This document shows positions 10,644 through 18,795 of a stretch of DNA of 64,000 nucleotides, piece by piece. This DNA is from Acidobacteriota bacterium (lineage in GTDB: Bacteria; Acidobacteriota; Terriglobia; Acidiferrales; UBA7541). Within the stretch, counting starts at the first letter, position 1. Every line of letters starts with the position of its first letter. Below the pieces are notes generated by a model, which had not been told where the DNA came from, made no database searches, and worked only from the letters and a program-made list of their open reading frames with translations. The position numbers were made by a program, and so were the translations under genes. Where the stretch lies: assembly GCA_013289585.1 (NCBI GenBank), contig JABCZR010000015.1, forward strand, positions 80,337 to 144,336, written 5' to 3'.

Positions 10644-11027
10644 TCATTGCCCCTTGGGTTCGCTGGTTGGCGCTTCAAAGCCGCCGCAACGATAGCGCCA
10701 ACTCTGGCGGAACTTCTCGCGCTCCTCGGGCGTCATCCGCTCCCAGCGCTCGTCCATGCGCTCTCTGATTCGCCGCCGCATACCGGAGCGCTGAGAGCCA
10801 CGGCCACTAACGCCTCCGAACAGAATCCGGCAGAGCGCCAGCAGTCCGAAAGCTTGCCAGAAGGTAATTTGCCGCCATCCGAACAGCGTCGGCAGCAGCC
10901 AGTTCCAAAGATGCATCACCAGTTCGCCGCCAATCCAGATGAAAAGCGCGATCCCCAGTGGGGCCAGAAAGATAATCGCGATCCATTTCTTTTTTCTCAT
11001 GTTGTGTTCCTCATTTCCGCTTTTCAT
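10644..11027 (-). CDS. Small membrane protein, function unknown
   Basis: A protein of 127 residues with two hydrophobic segments (about IAIIFLAPLGIALFIWIGGEL and the FWQAFGLLALCRILFGG region), then a basic, Arg-rich tail with MTPEEREKFRQ. ATG 11027 overlaps the sigma-factor stop as ATGA. ATG 11000 (MRKKKW) with GAGG eight bases upstream is an equally good start. Coupling to an ECF sigma gene suggests a membrane partner or anti-sigma role, but no zinc-finger or known anti-sigma motif is visible. Confidence 0.7.
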   Translation of the reverse strand: MKSGNEEHNMRKKKWIAIIFLAPLGIALFIWIGGELVMHLWNWLLPTLFGWRQITFWQAFGLLALCRILFGGVSGRGSQRSGMRRRIRERMDERWERMTPEEREKFRQSWRYRCGGFEAPTSEPKGQ

Positions 11028-11572
11028 TTCTTCGCGAATTCGTCGTGAATCCTTTGCAATCGTTCGCGCAGATGCAGCACCGCATAGCGCTTCCGCGAGA
11101 GCAGCGTATTCACGCCCACGCCGTTCTCGGCGGCCATCTCCCTGAAGCTGCGTCCTTCCAGCTCGTGCGCAACAAACACCTCGCGCTGCTCCTCAGGCAG
11201 CTCGTCCAGGGCAAGTTCCAGTTCATCCAAAAGCACGTTGCGGAAGTACAGCGCTTCCGGACCGGCATCGGGCGATGGCAACAGATCTTCGAGCACCTCG
11301 CCGCCTTCGCCCTCGGCCGCCGCGTCGCTCAAGCTCTCCGGCTTCTTCTTGCGGAAAAGGTCCGTAATGCGGTTGCGCGCGACGCGAAAAAGCCAGCCGG
11401 TCACGTGCTCGATCGGCATCAGCAGGCGATTGGCTTCTACCAGTTCGTAGAACACCTCCTGCACGATGTCCTCGGCGTCGGCGGGATCGGGCACACGTCG
11501 GCGGATGAAATTGCGCAACCGGGATCGTTCTTGCGCGACAATCTCGGAGATTTGACGGTCTTGCTCGGTCAT
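11024..11572 (-). CDS. ECF-type RNA polymerase sigma factor
   Basis: Sigma-70-family alternative sigma factor. Region 2 (FIRRRVPDPADAEDIVQEVF, then GWLFRVARNRITDLFRK) and region 4 (LDELPEEQREVFVAHELEG and SFREMAAENGVGVNTLLSRKRYAVL) are clear. ATG 11572 has GAGG nine bases upstream. The frame stays open to 11692, with another ATG at 11599, so up to 40 more residues are possible. It overlaps the small membrane protein gene. Confidence 0.88.
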   Translation of the reverse strand: MTEQDRQISEIVAQERSRLRNFIRRRVPDPADAEDIVQEVFYELVEANRLLMPIEHVTGWLFRVARNRITDLFRKKKPESLSDAAAEGEGGEVLEDLLPSPDAGPEALYFRNVLLDELELALDELPEEQREVFVAHELEGRSFREMAAENGVGVNTLLSRKRYAVLHLRERLQRIHDEFAKK

Positions 11573-11599
11573 CCCCGTGATCCTCGGCGCCTCATCCAT

Positions 11600-12015
11600 C
11601 CATTTCTGTAGACGAATGGCGGCCGCATATATTGTAATGATTTGAGCTGCTTCACCCGCCGTTGCGCCACAAGCTGACGCTCGTGACTGCAAACGCCGGG
11701 TGCCCCAAGTGCCGGGCCTGCACCTGGGGGTTTTGACTCTTCCTCGAATCTCTTCCTACGCCCCCAATTCACATCCATCATCCCCAAAGTCTTTATCCCC
11801 TATGCTTCGCTCAATTTGAGCCGAAAGACCGCGGCGGAGAAGCGGTCTCAAATCTGACAGGTACGGAAACTGCGTTTACACGTTATAAGTCTTCTTCCGG
11901 AGCCAGCCTGGGCGGCAAGCCAGTATCGCGACCAGCAGAGAATCTGCACCCTCCGTGTTCACAACCGAACAGACGCGAATCCTCGCCGCGTCTAGCATCC
12001 TGTTGAGGTGCTCAC
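11600..12015. other. Intergenic stretch with no recognised gene
   Basis: No supported ORF. GACCGC and GCGGTC (around 11828-11847) can form a hairpin without a T-run. The right part leads to the GAGG ribosome site of the 12016 gene. Confidence 0.5.
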
Positions 12016-12537
12016 ATGCAACCTCAACCGCAGAAAAAAGTGGCCCGAGTATATAGAATCGAAGGGTCAATCGTTCTGTATCGCTCGGCATCGAGAAGTC
12101 TGTTCAAAGCAGAAAGGTCTCTGTTCCGTGCGGAGCCGTGGTGGAGTTTGGTCCTCAGGGCCCCGCTCTTTCTACGGACCCTGCTTCGCCTTGTTTTTGT
12201 CTGTCACCATTGGCACAAGGGTCCTCCGATAACACTGCGCCAGCCAATCCTATCCAACCTACCCGGACGCCGATCTGTCTATGGCCGGGTAACCTCCATC
12301 ACTTGCTTGGATTGCGGTCAAAAATTCGCTTACAACCACAAGACCAGGCGACTGGTAGATTTCTGGGGCGTTCATGACGCGGAAGCACTGGCAGGAGTTC
12401 GTCGGACAGTGGGTGGATTCTTTTCGCCCCTTCAAGGACTTGCTGCAAGGGTCGTCAGGCTGAATATGAGGATACCGATGAATGAGCTTGGCAGTTCCGT
12501 GCACCCCCTCGGAATTTTGACGAAGGGCCAATCCTAA
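12016..12537 (+). CDS. Small protein with CLDCG zinc-ribbon-like motif
   Basis: Hypothetical protein of up to 173 residues. GAGG lies seven bases before ATG 12016. The middle has VCHHWHKGPPIT (about 62-73) and then ITCLDCGQKFAYN with C97 and C100. This order (a Cys/His cluster, a short spacer, CLDCG plus an aromatic) resembles small putative zinc-binding proteins I associate with Acidobacteriota. The last 40 residues are not family-like, so the true end or an old frameshift is uncertain. Its function is unknown. Confidence 0.5.
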   Translation: MQPQPQKKVARVYRIEGSIVLYRSASRSLFKAERSLFRAEPWWSLVLRAPLFLRTLLRLVFVCHHWHKGPPITLRQPILSNLPGRRSVYGRVTSITCLDCGQKFAYNHKTRRLVDFWGVHDAEALAGVRRTVGGFFSPLQGLAARVVRLNMRIPMNELGSSVHPLGILTKGQS

Positions 12538-12610
12538 TTACTACGTTTGATGGCGGCTGGTGGCCCATCCTCGCGGGTTTTGCAAGGGTGCGGTCTTTGC
12601 TCTTGTCGCT

Positions 12611-12649
12611 TTTCTAATTTCTATTTTCTAGTTTCTAACTTCTATTTTC
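12611..12649. repeat. TTTCTA-rich low-complexity tract
   Basis: Irregular tandem copies of TTTCTA, TTTCTAG and TTTCTAAC span the last codons of the neighbouring minus-strand gene and the downstream spacer. No function is evident. Confidence 0.6.
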
Positions 12650-13347
12650 CTGTATGCATTTGTGAAGCGCACTCGCACCACCCAGAAAACCAGCAAAATC
12701 AGCGGAAGCACGGTGAGAACTAAATACAAGCTTATGCTGAAAAGAGCCGCCGGTAGATATTTTCCGACGCCCACCGTCGAAAGCAATCTCAGTGGACGGT
12801 TTGAGGGCCCCATGAAAAAAGACCCTGCCGCAATGAACAGCCCAAAGCACATGCGCCAGAGATGCCGAGCGATGCGCTTCGCTCCAGTAACACCGCCGCG
12901 CAACAGCATGCGAACGTCCCCCGCGGCTGCCAGCAGCATCACCGAACCCATGAAAAAGGTCATTCCGACAGGAACTCCGTCTTGTGAGCTCGCTCCGCTG
13001 CGCACCACTCTAATGCCAATCATCCAGGTGAGGATACCAAGCGCCAGCGGAATCAGCAGCACCACCCAATCAAAACGGCTCGTTTCCCCGTCTCTGCGCC
13101 TGGCCGTCAGCCATGCCGTTCCGATCAAATAGACAGTCAAAATCCCGCCGCCGATGTTATTGGGTTGATGCCTCGTGATTGCAAGGTACACCGCGAAGGC
13201 GCCCATGGTGAGCATCGAGGCCACAAAGATCTTTCCCGCCCGCACATGCCGGGGGGAACCTTTACGGAAAATCATTGCCGCGGTCCCGGACACCAACCCC
13301 AGGCTCCCCGCGCAAATATGGACAATCAGTATGGGCGAATAGGACAT
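12628..13347 (-). CDS. DUF2306-like multi-pass membrane protein
   Basis: Predicted inner-membrane protein (239 residues, about seven helices). The N-terminal half has the pattern SPILIVHICAGSLGLVSGTAA, then FRKGSPRHVRAGKIFVASM, with a His in helix one and an RHxRAG loop; these are seen in DUF2306/YesL-like integral membrane proteins. I start at ATG 13347, which begins directly at the first helix; the open frame continues upstream to 13422. Stand-alone gene; function unknown. Confidence 0.75.
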   Translation of the reverse strand: MSYSPILIVHICAGSLGLVSGTAAMIFRKGSPRHVRAGKIFVASMLTMGAFAVYLAITRHQPNNIGGGILTVYLIGTAWLTARRRDGETSRFDWVVLLIPLALGILTWMIGIRVVRSGASSQDGVPVGMTFFMGSVMLLAAAGDVRMLLRGGVTGAKRIARHLWRMCFGLFIAAGSFFMGPSNRPLRLLSTVGVGKYLPAALFSISLYLVLTVLPLILLVFWVVRVRFTNAYRKIEVRN

Positions 13348-13503
13348 GAGCCTTTCTTGGAGATATAACGCGGGCAGGTGCCCCGGTGTTTCACCCCACC
13401 GCCAAAGCAACCCCTCAGTCAACCCTACCCCTCTGTTTTCTTGCCCTTACGCGGCCATTCGAAGCCATTGGTCGCCGATGAAACATTCTATCTAAAGTAA
13501 TAC

Positions 13504-13532
13504 TTGACATTATAAATAATCTAATCTATAAT
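13504..13532 (+). promoter_or_regulatory. Consensus sigma-70-type promoter
   Basis: TTGACA (13504-13509), a 17-nt spacer, and TATAAT (13527-13532): a perfect match to both boxes at ideal spacing, in an AT-rich island. The first gene downstream on this strand is ribBA, 550 nt away, so it would carry a long leader. Confidence 0.75.
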
Positions 13533-13650
13533 CAGTCGTGATACTCAGCCACCGCCCCGTTTGTTCCGCCCTGCCTTCCCCTCTCGGAACCTCTGTGTCG
13601 TCAACCTTCCGACCTGCGAGCCTTCCAGACTGCAACCATATCTGCCCTCC

Positions 13651-13741
13651 AAGTCCTTTAGCGGCAACACTTTTGGACCTCCCCGCAAGTGTTGCAAACA
13701 AAAGACTTACGATATTCTTAACTCCTTTAGATGCAACACTT
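13651..13741. repeat. Direct and inverted repeat cluster (GCAACACTT element)
   Basis: Two 22-nt direct copies, 13651-13672 and 13720-13741, match at 19 positions and both end in GCAACACTT. Between them AAGTGTTGC (13687-13695) is the exact complement of that end. It can pair with either copy, so two mutually exclusive hairpins are possible. Confidence 0.8.
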
Positions 13742-14081
13742 ACAAAAAACGAGGGGGGGCCAGAACTGCCCATATGCCTTCAGCCGCCTAGGATCCCAGC
13801 CTTCAAACCTGCAACCTTCCAACCCCCAAGCAGCTTTCTATCCTCCCGACGTTCCGACGGCGCAACTCTCACTCTCTTGTCGCTCTTTGCACCAAGAGCG
13901 TTTCACATCTCTTTTGCAATCAGCCGCTTCCACACTCTTTCTCAAAAATACCGGGTGGATGGGGGGTACCATAAGAAAACTCCTGAAGGATTGATTGAAC
14001 TCCATCGCCGCCGATCCGCCGCTGCGACTTTAATCGCTTTAGTTTCATCAAATTCGGTAGACTATCGCCAGGAGTCGCTCC

Positions 14082-15263
14082 GTGTCTGACGCCAAACCAC
14101 CGTTCGCCACCGTCGAGGAAGCCGTTGAAGAGATTCGGCAGGGCCGCATGGTCGTCCTTGTCGACGACGAGGATCGCGAAAACGAAGGCGATCTCACCAT
14201 GGCCGCCGAGAAGATCACCCCCGACGCCATCAACTTCATGGCCAGGCACGGCCGCGGCTTGATCTGCCTCACCCTCACCGAGCAGCGTTGCGACGAGCTG
14301 CACCTCCCGCTTATGTCCCCCATCAACACTTCCGTCCACGGCACCGCCTTCTGTGAAGCCATTGACGCCCGCCTCGGCGTCACCACTGGCATTAGCGCCT
14401 CCGACCGCGCCATCACCATCCTTACCGCCATCGATCCCAAGACCAAGCCGCAGGACCTCGCCCGTCCCGGCCACATGTTCCCGCTTCGCGCGCGTAATGG
14501 CGGCGTCCTTGTTCGCGCCGGCCAGACCGAAGCCAGCGTCGACCTCTCGCGCATCGCCGGTCTCGATGCCTCTGGCGTCATCTGCGAAATCATGAACGAA
14601 GACGGCACTATGTCCCGCGTGCCGCAGCTCCTCGAATTCTGCCGCCAGCACAACATCAAGATGCTGACCGTGGCCGACCTCATTCGCTATCGCATGCAGC
14701 ACGAACGCTACGTCCGCCGCGTCGCCGAAGCCATCCTGCCCACGCGCTTTGGCGATTTCCGCATGATCGCCTACGCCAGCGATGTGGATCATGATCAGCA
14801 CATCGCGCTGGTCCGCGGCGAACTGGAAGGCGCGGAGCCCGCGCTCGTCCGCGTCCATTCGCACTGCCTTACCGGAGATGTTTTCGGTTCCACCGCATGC
14901 GATTGCAGCGAACTCGTTTCGCGTTCGCTCGCCGCCATTGCCAAGGAAAATCGCGGCGTCTTCCTCTATCTCCATCACACGGGACGCGGCTTCAGCGTCG
15001 AAACCGCCGCGGAGCCCGGCGCGCTTCCGCAAATTCATTTTCATCAACGCGGCCAGCTCGACCGCGAGCCCGCCCGCCAGCGCATGGTTCAACACGAAAG
15101 CGGCATCGGCGCGCAAATCCTCATCGACCTCGGCCTCAAGGACATCCGCGTCCTCACCAACCACCCCAAAAAAGTCGTAGCCCTCGAGGGCTACGGCATC
15201 CGCATCGCCGACCAAGTCCCCCTCCGCATCGAGCAACCCAAACCAACACACCAAACGCTATGA
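14082..15263 (+). CDS. ribBA: RibBA-type protein: DHBP synthase fused to divergent GTP cyclohydrolase II domain
   Basis: Riboflavin pathway protein of 393 residues. The N-terminal DHBP synthase half (about 1-205) is well conserved: [43 protein letters not shown] and [13 protein letters not shown]. The C-terminal half keeps the zinc-site pattern [17 protein letters not shown] and LTNHPKK. However, QEGRGIGL is replaced by HHTGRGFSV, the DTVEAN block is missing, and the position of the E. coli catalytic Arg128 is His by my alignment. DHBP synthase activity is likely; GTP cyclohydrolase activity is doubtful. The start at 14082 follows CCAGGAG. Confidence 0.9.
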   Translation: MSDAKPPFATVEEAVEEIRQGRMVVLVDDEDRENEGDLTMAAEKITPDAINFMARHGRGLICLTLTEQRCDELHLPLMSPINTSVHGTAFCEAIDARLGVTTGISASDRAITILTAIDPKTKPQDLARPGHMFPLRARNGGVLVRAGQTEASVDLSRIAGLDASGVICEIMNEDGTMSRVPQLLEFCRQHNIKMLTVADLIRYRMQHERYVRRVAEAILPTRFGDFRMIAYASDVDHDQHIALVRGELEGAEPALVRVHSHCLTGDVFGSTACDCSELVSRSLAAIAKENRGVFLYLHHTGRGFSVETAAEPGALPQIHFHQRGQLDREPARQRMVQHESGIGAQILIDLGLKDIRVLTNHPKKVVALEGYGIRIADQVPLRIEQPKPTHQTL

Positions 15264-15290
15264 ATCTGCACACTCCGTCCACGCCCATTT

Positions 15291-15315
15291 GTCATTCCGA
15301 GCGTAGCGAGGAATC
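15291..15315 (+). repeat. Dispersed 25-nt repeat, copy 1
   Basis: GTCATTCCGAGCG... (25 nt) between ribBA and the ComEA-like gene. It is identical to the reverse complement of 52312-52336. The outer ATTCC/GGAAT arms can pair. Confidence 0.85.
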
Positions 15316-15333
15316 GACTTTTTCTTTTGGCGT

Positions 15334-15702
15334 CTACAGCGGCGGGTCTGCGGCAGGGGGCGGCTTCGTTGCAGGTGGCGCCGCTGGTGGAACCGGTTTT
15401 GCCCCAACCCTCCCGACAGTCAAATACTTGCGCATTTTGTCGAGGCGCTTCTCCCCGAATCCCCGAATCGCCAGCAAATCGTCCACGCTCTTGAACGCGC
15501 CATACGACTTGCGCATCTGCACAATCTTGCCGGCCGTCACTGGCCCGATCCCCGGCACCAGTTGCAACTCTTCCGAATTCGCCGTATTGATGTTGATCGG
15601 TTGCGCCGGCGGTTTTTTCTTGGCTGAGGATGCTGCTGCAAACAAGAAAAACATTGAGCAAAGAGAAACGATGGCCCTCAGGACGTGAGGCTGCAGCGTC
15701 AT
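15334..15702 (-). CDS. ComEA-like helix-hairpin-helix protein
   Basis: Secreted or membrane-anchored small DNA-binding protein (122 residues). A hydrophobic signal segment (AIVSLCSMFFLFAAASSA) is followed by the ComEA core ININTANSEELQLVPGIGPVTAGKIVQ and a second hairpin, LLAIRGFGEKRLDKM. The tail is Pro/Ala-rich. ComEA-type proteins bind incoming DNA during competence; no other competence gene is nearby, so the role here is inferred from the domain only. Confidence 0.85.
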   Translation of the reverse strand: MTLQPHVLRAIVSLCSMFFLFAAASSAKKKPPAQPININTANSEELQLVPGIGPVTAGKIVQMRKSYGAFKSVDDLLAIRGFGEKRLDKMRKYLTVGRVGAKPVPPAAPPATKPPPAADPPL

Positions 15703-15764
15703 GGCTGGTGTATTATCCTACTCTGACGTACTTAAATCAATAACACGAATATTTACTTCTGAAG

Positions 15765-16100
15765 TCATCTTGATCGATGGAGGTAATCATAAACCCACAA
15801 GCAAACGAGTGGAAGGACGCAAAGCCAAAGCACTACGGCCACAATCCGCGTCCAAAGGACTCCGTCAGGCCTTCCGTGAATGGCCTTAATGGCTCGGTTC
15901 TTATTCCACAAGTGGACAAAAAAGAGGACGTCGTTCAGAGCAAACCCGGTAAGCAGGCAAAACGCGGCGAGGCTTCGCAAGATATGGTGCTGTGTTGTTG
16001 CGCGATCAAGAACTATCAGACCGCCCAAGCCGATGGCGTAGCGAGAGCTCGGTGGATACACGGCCCATGCTACCACCTTCGACGCAACCACGATGCCCAA
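15765..16100 (-). CDS. Small membrane protein, function unknown
   Basis: 111 residues with three hydrophobic segments (about 2-32, 42-63 and 85-106) separated by charged loops; no recognised family. It starts with TTG at 16100, eight bases after the M16 peptidase stop, with no clear ribosome site, so it may depend on readthrough from that operon. The hydrophobic pattern makes it more likely real than chance. Confidence 0.5.
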   Translation of the reverse strand: MGIVVASKVVAWAVYPPSSRYAIGLGGLIVLDRATTQHHILRSLAAFCLLTGFALNDVLFFVHLWNKNRAIKAIHGRPDGVLWTRIVAVVLWLCVLPLVCLWVYDYLHRSR

Positions 16101-16108
16101 GGTTCTTG

Positions 16109-17485
16109 CTACGTCAATACGCTTCCTTGCGCGTCGTAGATTTCGAGGTCGCCGAAAAGCGCAGCCTGCGATTCAATTTGCGCGCGGTCGCCGACCACAA
16201 CGATTTGCATGTTTGCCGAATCCAGATACTTTCGCGCCGTTGTAAGTAAATCTTCCGGCGTGAGTGCACGAACTTTCTGGCGATACGTTTCGAGATAATC
16301 GTCCGGCAATTCGTTGAGCGCCACGGTGGAGAATTGCGAGAGCAAGCCATCCTGCGTCGCAAGGCCCATGGAAAAAACGCCGCTCAAATAATTTTGCGCG
16401 TCGGCAAGTTCCGCTGTCGGCACCGCCACGGCTCGCAGCTTGTCCATCTCGTAAAAGATTTCGGTGAGCGAAGCCGCCACAACGTCGTTGCGCACCGCCG
16501 CTGAAACCGAAAAATATCCGTGCTGCCGCAACGCATGCACGCCGCTCCGCGGACTGTACGTGTAGCCCTTGTCCTCGCGAATATTCATGACCAGCCGCGA
16601 GTTGAACGCTCCGCCATACAAACTATTCGTTAGCCCCAGCTTCACCCAGTCCGGATGCTTTCGCGTAATGGCGTGGCACCCTGCAACGATTTGCGTCTGC
16701 ACTGCACCCGGCACGTGCACCAGATAAACGCGCCGGCCGCGCGGATTCGCTGGCGCTGGAAGCGTTGTCGATTCCGGTTTTTTTCCGGCCCATGCGCCAA
16801 ACACTTTTTCGACGCCCTTCATCATCTCTTTCGAATCGAAATCGCCTACGACCAAGAGCAATCCATTTTCCGGCGTGTAGGAATCGCGATACACCTTTTG
16901 CAAATCTTCGCGCTTGTAAGCGGCCACTTGTTCTTCGCTCGGAGAAACCAGCGCATAGGGATGCGCGCCGAACAAAACTTTTCGCAATCGTTCGTTTGCC
17001 AGGAATCCCGGCTGCGTGCGCTCCAATTTTACTTCCTCGAGTTTCTGGCGACGCTCGCGCTCGAACTCAGGTTCGGGAAACGAAGCTTCGCGCGCCAGTT
17101 CGTTCACCATTCCCAGGAGCGGCTCCGCGAATTCCGAGAGCCCCGCGAACGAAATCGCGCTGGTGTCGGCACCCGCATGGGAAGCAAGGTCGGCGCCGAT
17201 GCGGCGCAGATCTTCTTCGATCTGGCGGCTCGCGCGTTTCGCAGTTCCCGTTCGAACGACGGTGGCGGTCATTTCCGCGAGGCCCGGCGCGCGATCGGCA
17301 ACCGCCGCGTTGCCCGAGCGGAAAAAGAGTTCGCCATGAAATTTAGGGATCGAATGCGCCTCGGCGAGAATCACTTCGAGGCCATTCGAAAGCCGCGCCT
17401 TGGTGCGCTTTGGCCATGTCACGGCGCGCTCCGCGGAAAGTCCCGGGACGCCTCTCGCTACTTCCACCGTGCGCGTCGCCATCAC
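16109..17485 (-). CDS. M16-family peptidase, non-catalytic subunit
   Basis: Zinc-peptidase-fold protein of 458 residues without the HxxEH site: the equivalent stretch reads APGLAEMTATVV. It keeps the C-lobe substrate-binding signature NIREDKGYTYS (Arg and Tyr), typical of the inactive partner in two-subunit M16B peptidases. ATG 17485 overlaps the catalytic-subunit stop as ATGA. No signal peptide is seen. The pair should form a heterodimer that degrades peptides; the location is uncertain. Confidence 0.88.
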   Translation of the reverse strand: MMATRTVEVARGVPGLSAERAVTWPKRTKARLSNGLEVILAEAHSIPKFHGELFFRSGNAAVADRAPGLAEMTATVVRTGTAKRASRQIEEDLRRIGADLASHAGADTSAISFAGLSEFAEPLLGMVNELAREASFPEPEFERERRQKLEEVKLERTQPGFLANERLRKVLFGAHPYALVSPSEEQVAAYKREDLQKVYRDSYTPENGLLLVVGDFDSKEMMKGVEKVFGAWAGKKPESTTLPAPANPRGRRVYLVHVPGAVQTQIVAGCHAITRKHPDWVKLGLTNSLYGGAFNSRLVMNIREDKGYTYSPRSGVHALRQHGYFSVSAAVRNDVVAASLTEIFYEMDKLRAVAVPTAELADAQNYLSGVFSMGLATQDGLLSQFSTVALNELPDDYLETYRQKVRALTPEDLLTTARKYLDSANMQIVVVGDRAQIESQAALFGDLEIYDAQGSVLT

Positions 17486-18795
17486 GCAGCCTCCTTTTTG
17501 CTGGCCTTCACCGGAGTGCGGAAGACAATCGCGCGCTTTTCTTTTCGCAAATATTTTTGCGCCGCCGCCTGAATCTGTTCCCGTGTTACGGCAAGAAATC
17601 CATCGAGAATGGTGTTGACCAATTGCGGCTCGTTATCGAAAAGCGTGAAGCACGCCAGCAGATGCATCAACCCATACTTCGGCATGGCGCCGCCGCGGCC
17701 GCCTTCGAGTGTCGCGTAATAATCCGAGCGCCACTTCACTTTCAGTTGCTCCAATTCATCCGCGCTGATGCCGCGCTCCTGCACCTCGTGAATCACCGCA
17801 TCGAACGCCGCCAGCGTGGCCTCGCTCGAATACTCCGGCTTGTGCATGATACGCGTGGTCAATTGACTCGGACCGTTGTAGCCGAAAATGTCGTCGATGC
17901 CGCCGTCGGCCTCCACGGCGATTTGTTTTTCGAGCACCAGCTCGCGATGCATCCGCCCCGCTCTGCCACCGTGCAGCGCTTGATCCAGCAGGGCCGTGGC
18001 GCACCAGTCAGCCGTCCGACGCGCCGGGAGCACGTAGCCGATGGCCATCGCCGGCAGCGTCCCGAATTTTTCCCCCACGTTGCCGCGGCGCTCTTCGGAT
18101 TGCTCTGGCTCGCTGGGATCCGCGAACGGCGGGGCCCCTCCCGCCGGAATATCCGCGAAATATTTTTTCGCGAGGGTAATTCCCTCCTCCGCTTTCACAT
18201 CTCCGAGCACCAGCAACACGGCGTTATTCGGGACGTAGTAGGTCTTGAAAAACGCCTGCACGTCTTTCAGATCCGCGGCGTCGAGATCCGCAAAATCGCC
18301 ATAGAAATTGTGCGCGTTGGCCCAGTTGCGGAACGCCACGGGAGGCATATCCAGCCAGGGAAAACCGCCGTATGGCTGGTTCATCACGTTGACGCGAACT
18401 TCTTCCTTCACGACGTCGCGCTGATTTTTCAGATTCTCGTCGTCCACTTTCAGAGCGCGCATGCGGTCGGCCTCCAGCCACAGCACGCGCTCGAGCGCAT
18501 TCGACGGCACGGCTTCGTAATAATTGGTTACGTCGTAGGAAGTCGAACCGTTCAGCGTGCCGCCGCTCGAGTTGATCAGCTTGATGTGCTGCATCTTCGG
18601 CGCATTAGCCGAGCCTTGAAACATCATGTGCTCGAACAGGTGAGCGAATCCGCTGCGCCCTTGCGGCTCCAGCCGGAATCCGATTTTGTAGTACACGCCC
18701 ACGGTCACCACCGGCGCAGTGGTGTCCGGCGCGATCACTACTTTCAATCCGTTCGAAAGAGTTGTGCTTTCGATTCCCACTTGCAGTGGTTTCAC
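17482..18795 (-). CDS. M16-family zinc peptidase, catalytic subunit
   Basis: Metallopeptidase of the pitrilysin/processing-peptidase family, 437 residues. The inverted zinc motif HLFEHMMFQGS is near residue 53, with the distal Glu ligand in DVVKEEVR about 75 residues later. The N-terminus ESTTLSNGLKVVI is typical. It overlaps the non-catalytic gene downstream and the DUF2520 gene upstream (ATGA at both ends), so the three are one translationally coupled operon. Confidence 0.92.
   Translation of the reverse strand: MKPLQVGIESTTLSNGLKVVIAPDTTAPVVTVGVYYKIGFRLEPQGRSGFAHLFEHMMFQGSANAPKMQHIKLINSSGGTLNGSTSYDVTNYYEAVPSNALERVLWLEADRMRALKVDDENLKNQRDVVKEEVRVNVMNQPYGGFPWLDMPPVAFRNWANAHNFYGDFADLDAADLKDVQAFFKTYYVPNNAVLLVLGDVKAEEGITLAKKYFADIPAGGAPPFADPSEPEQSEERRGNVGEKFGTLPAMAIGYVLPARRTADWCATALLDQALHGGRAGRMHRELVLEKQIAVEADGGIDDIFGYNGPSQLTTRIMHKPEYSSEATLAAFDAVIHEVQERGISADELEQLKVKWRSDYYATLEGGRGGAMPKYGLMHLLACFTLFDNEPQLVNTILDGFLAVTREQIQAAAQKYLRKEKRAIVFRTPVKASKKEAA

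Larger units (their letters stand above)
13348..14081. other. 734-nt region before ribBA: promoter and repeats, no gene
   Basis: The open frame over 13538-14089 is Pro/Ser-rich with no family likeness and no ribosome site, and I do not accept it as coding. The region holds a consensus promoter and an inverted/direct repeat cluster (listed separately) plus pyrimidine-rich CTTCCAACC-like runs. I looked for an FMN riboswitch and did not see its conserved segments. Confidence 0.7.

Noticed and set aside
13348..14081. FMN riboswitch before ribBA
   Set aside because: None of the conserved RFN segments could be found by eye.
13538..14089. 183-codon open frame upstream of ribBA
   Set aside because: Pro/Ser-rich, no ribosome site, crosses the inverted repeat cluster; looks like translated non-coding DNA.
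13920..15254. 444-codon minus-strand open frame over ribBA
   Set aside because: Antisense shadow of ribBA; low-complexity and no domain.
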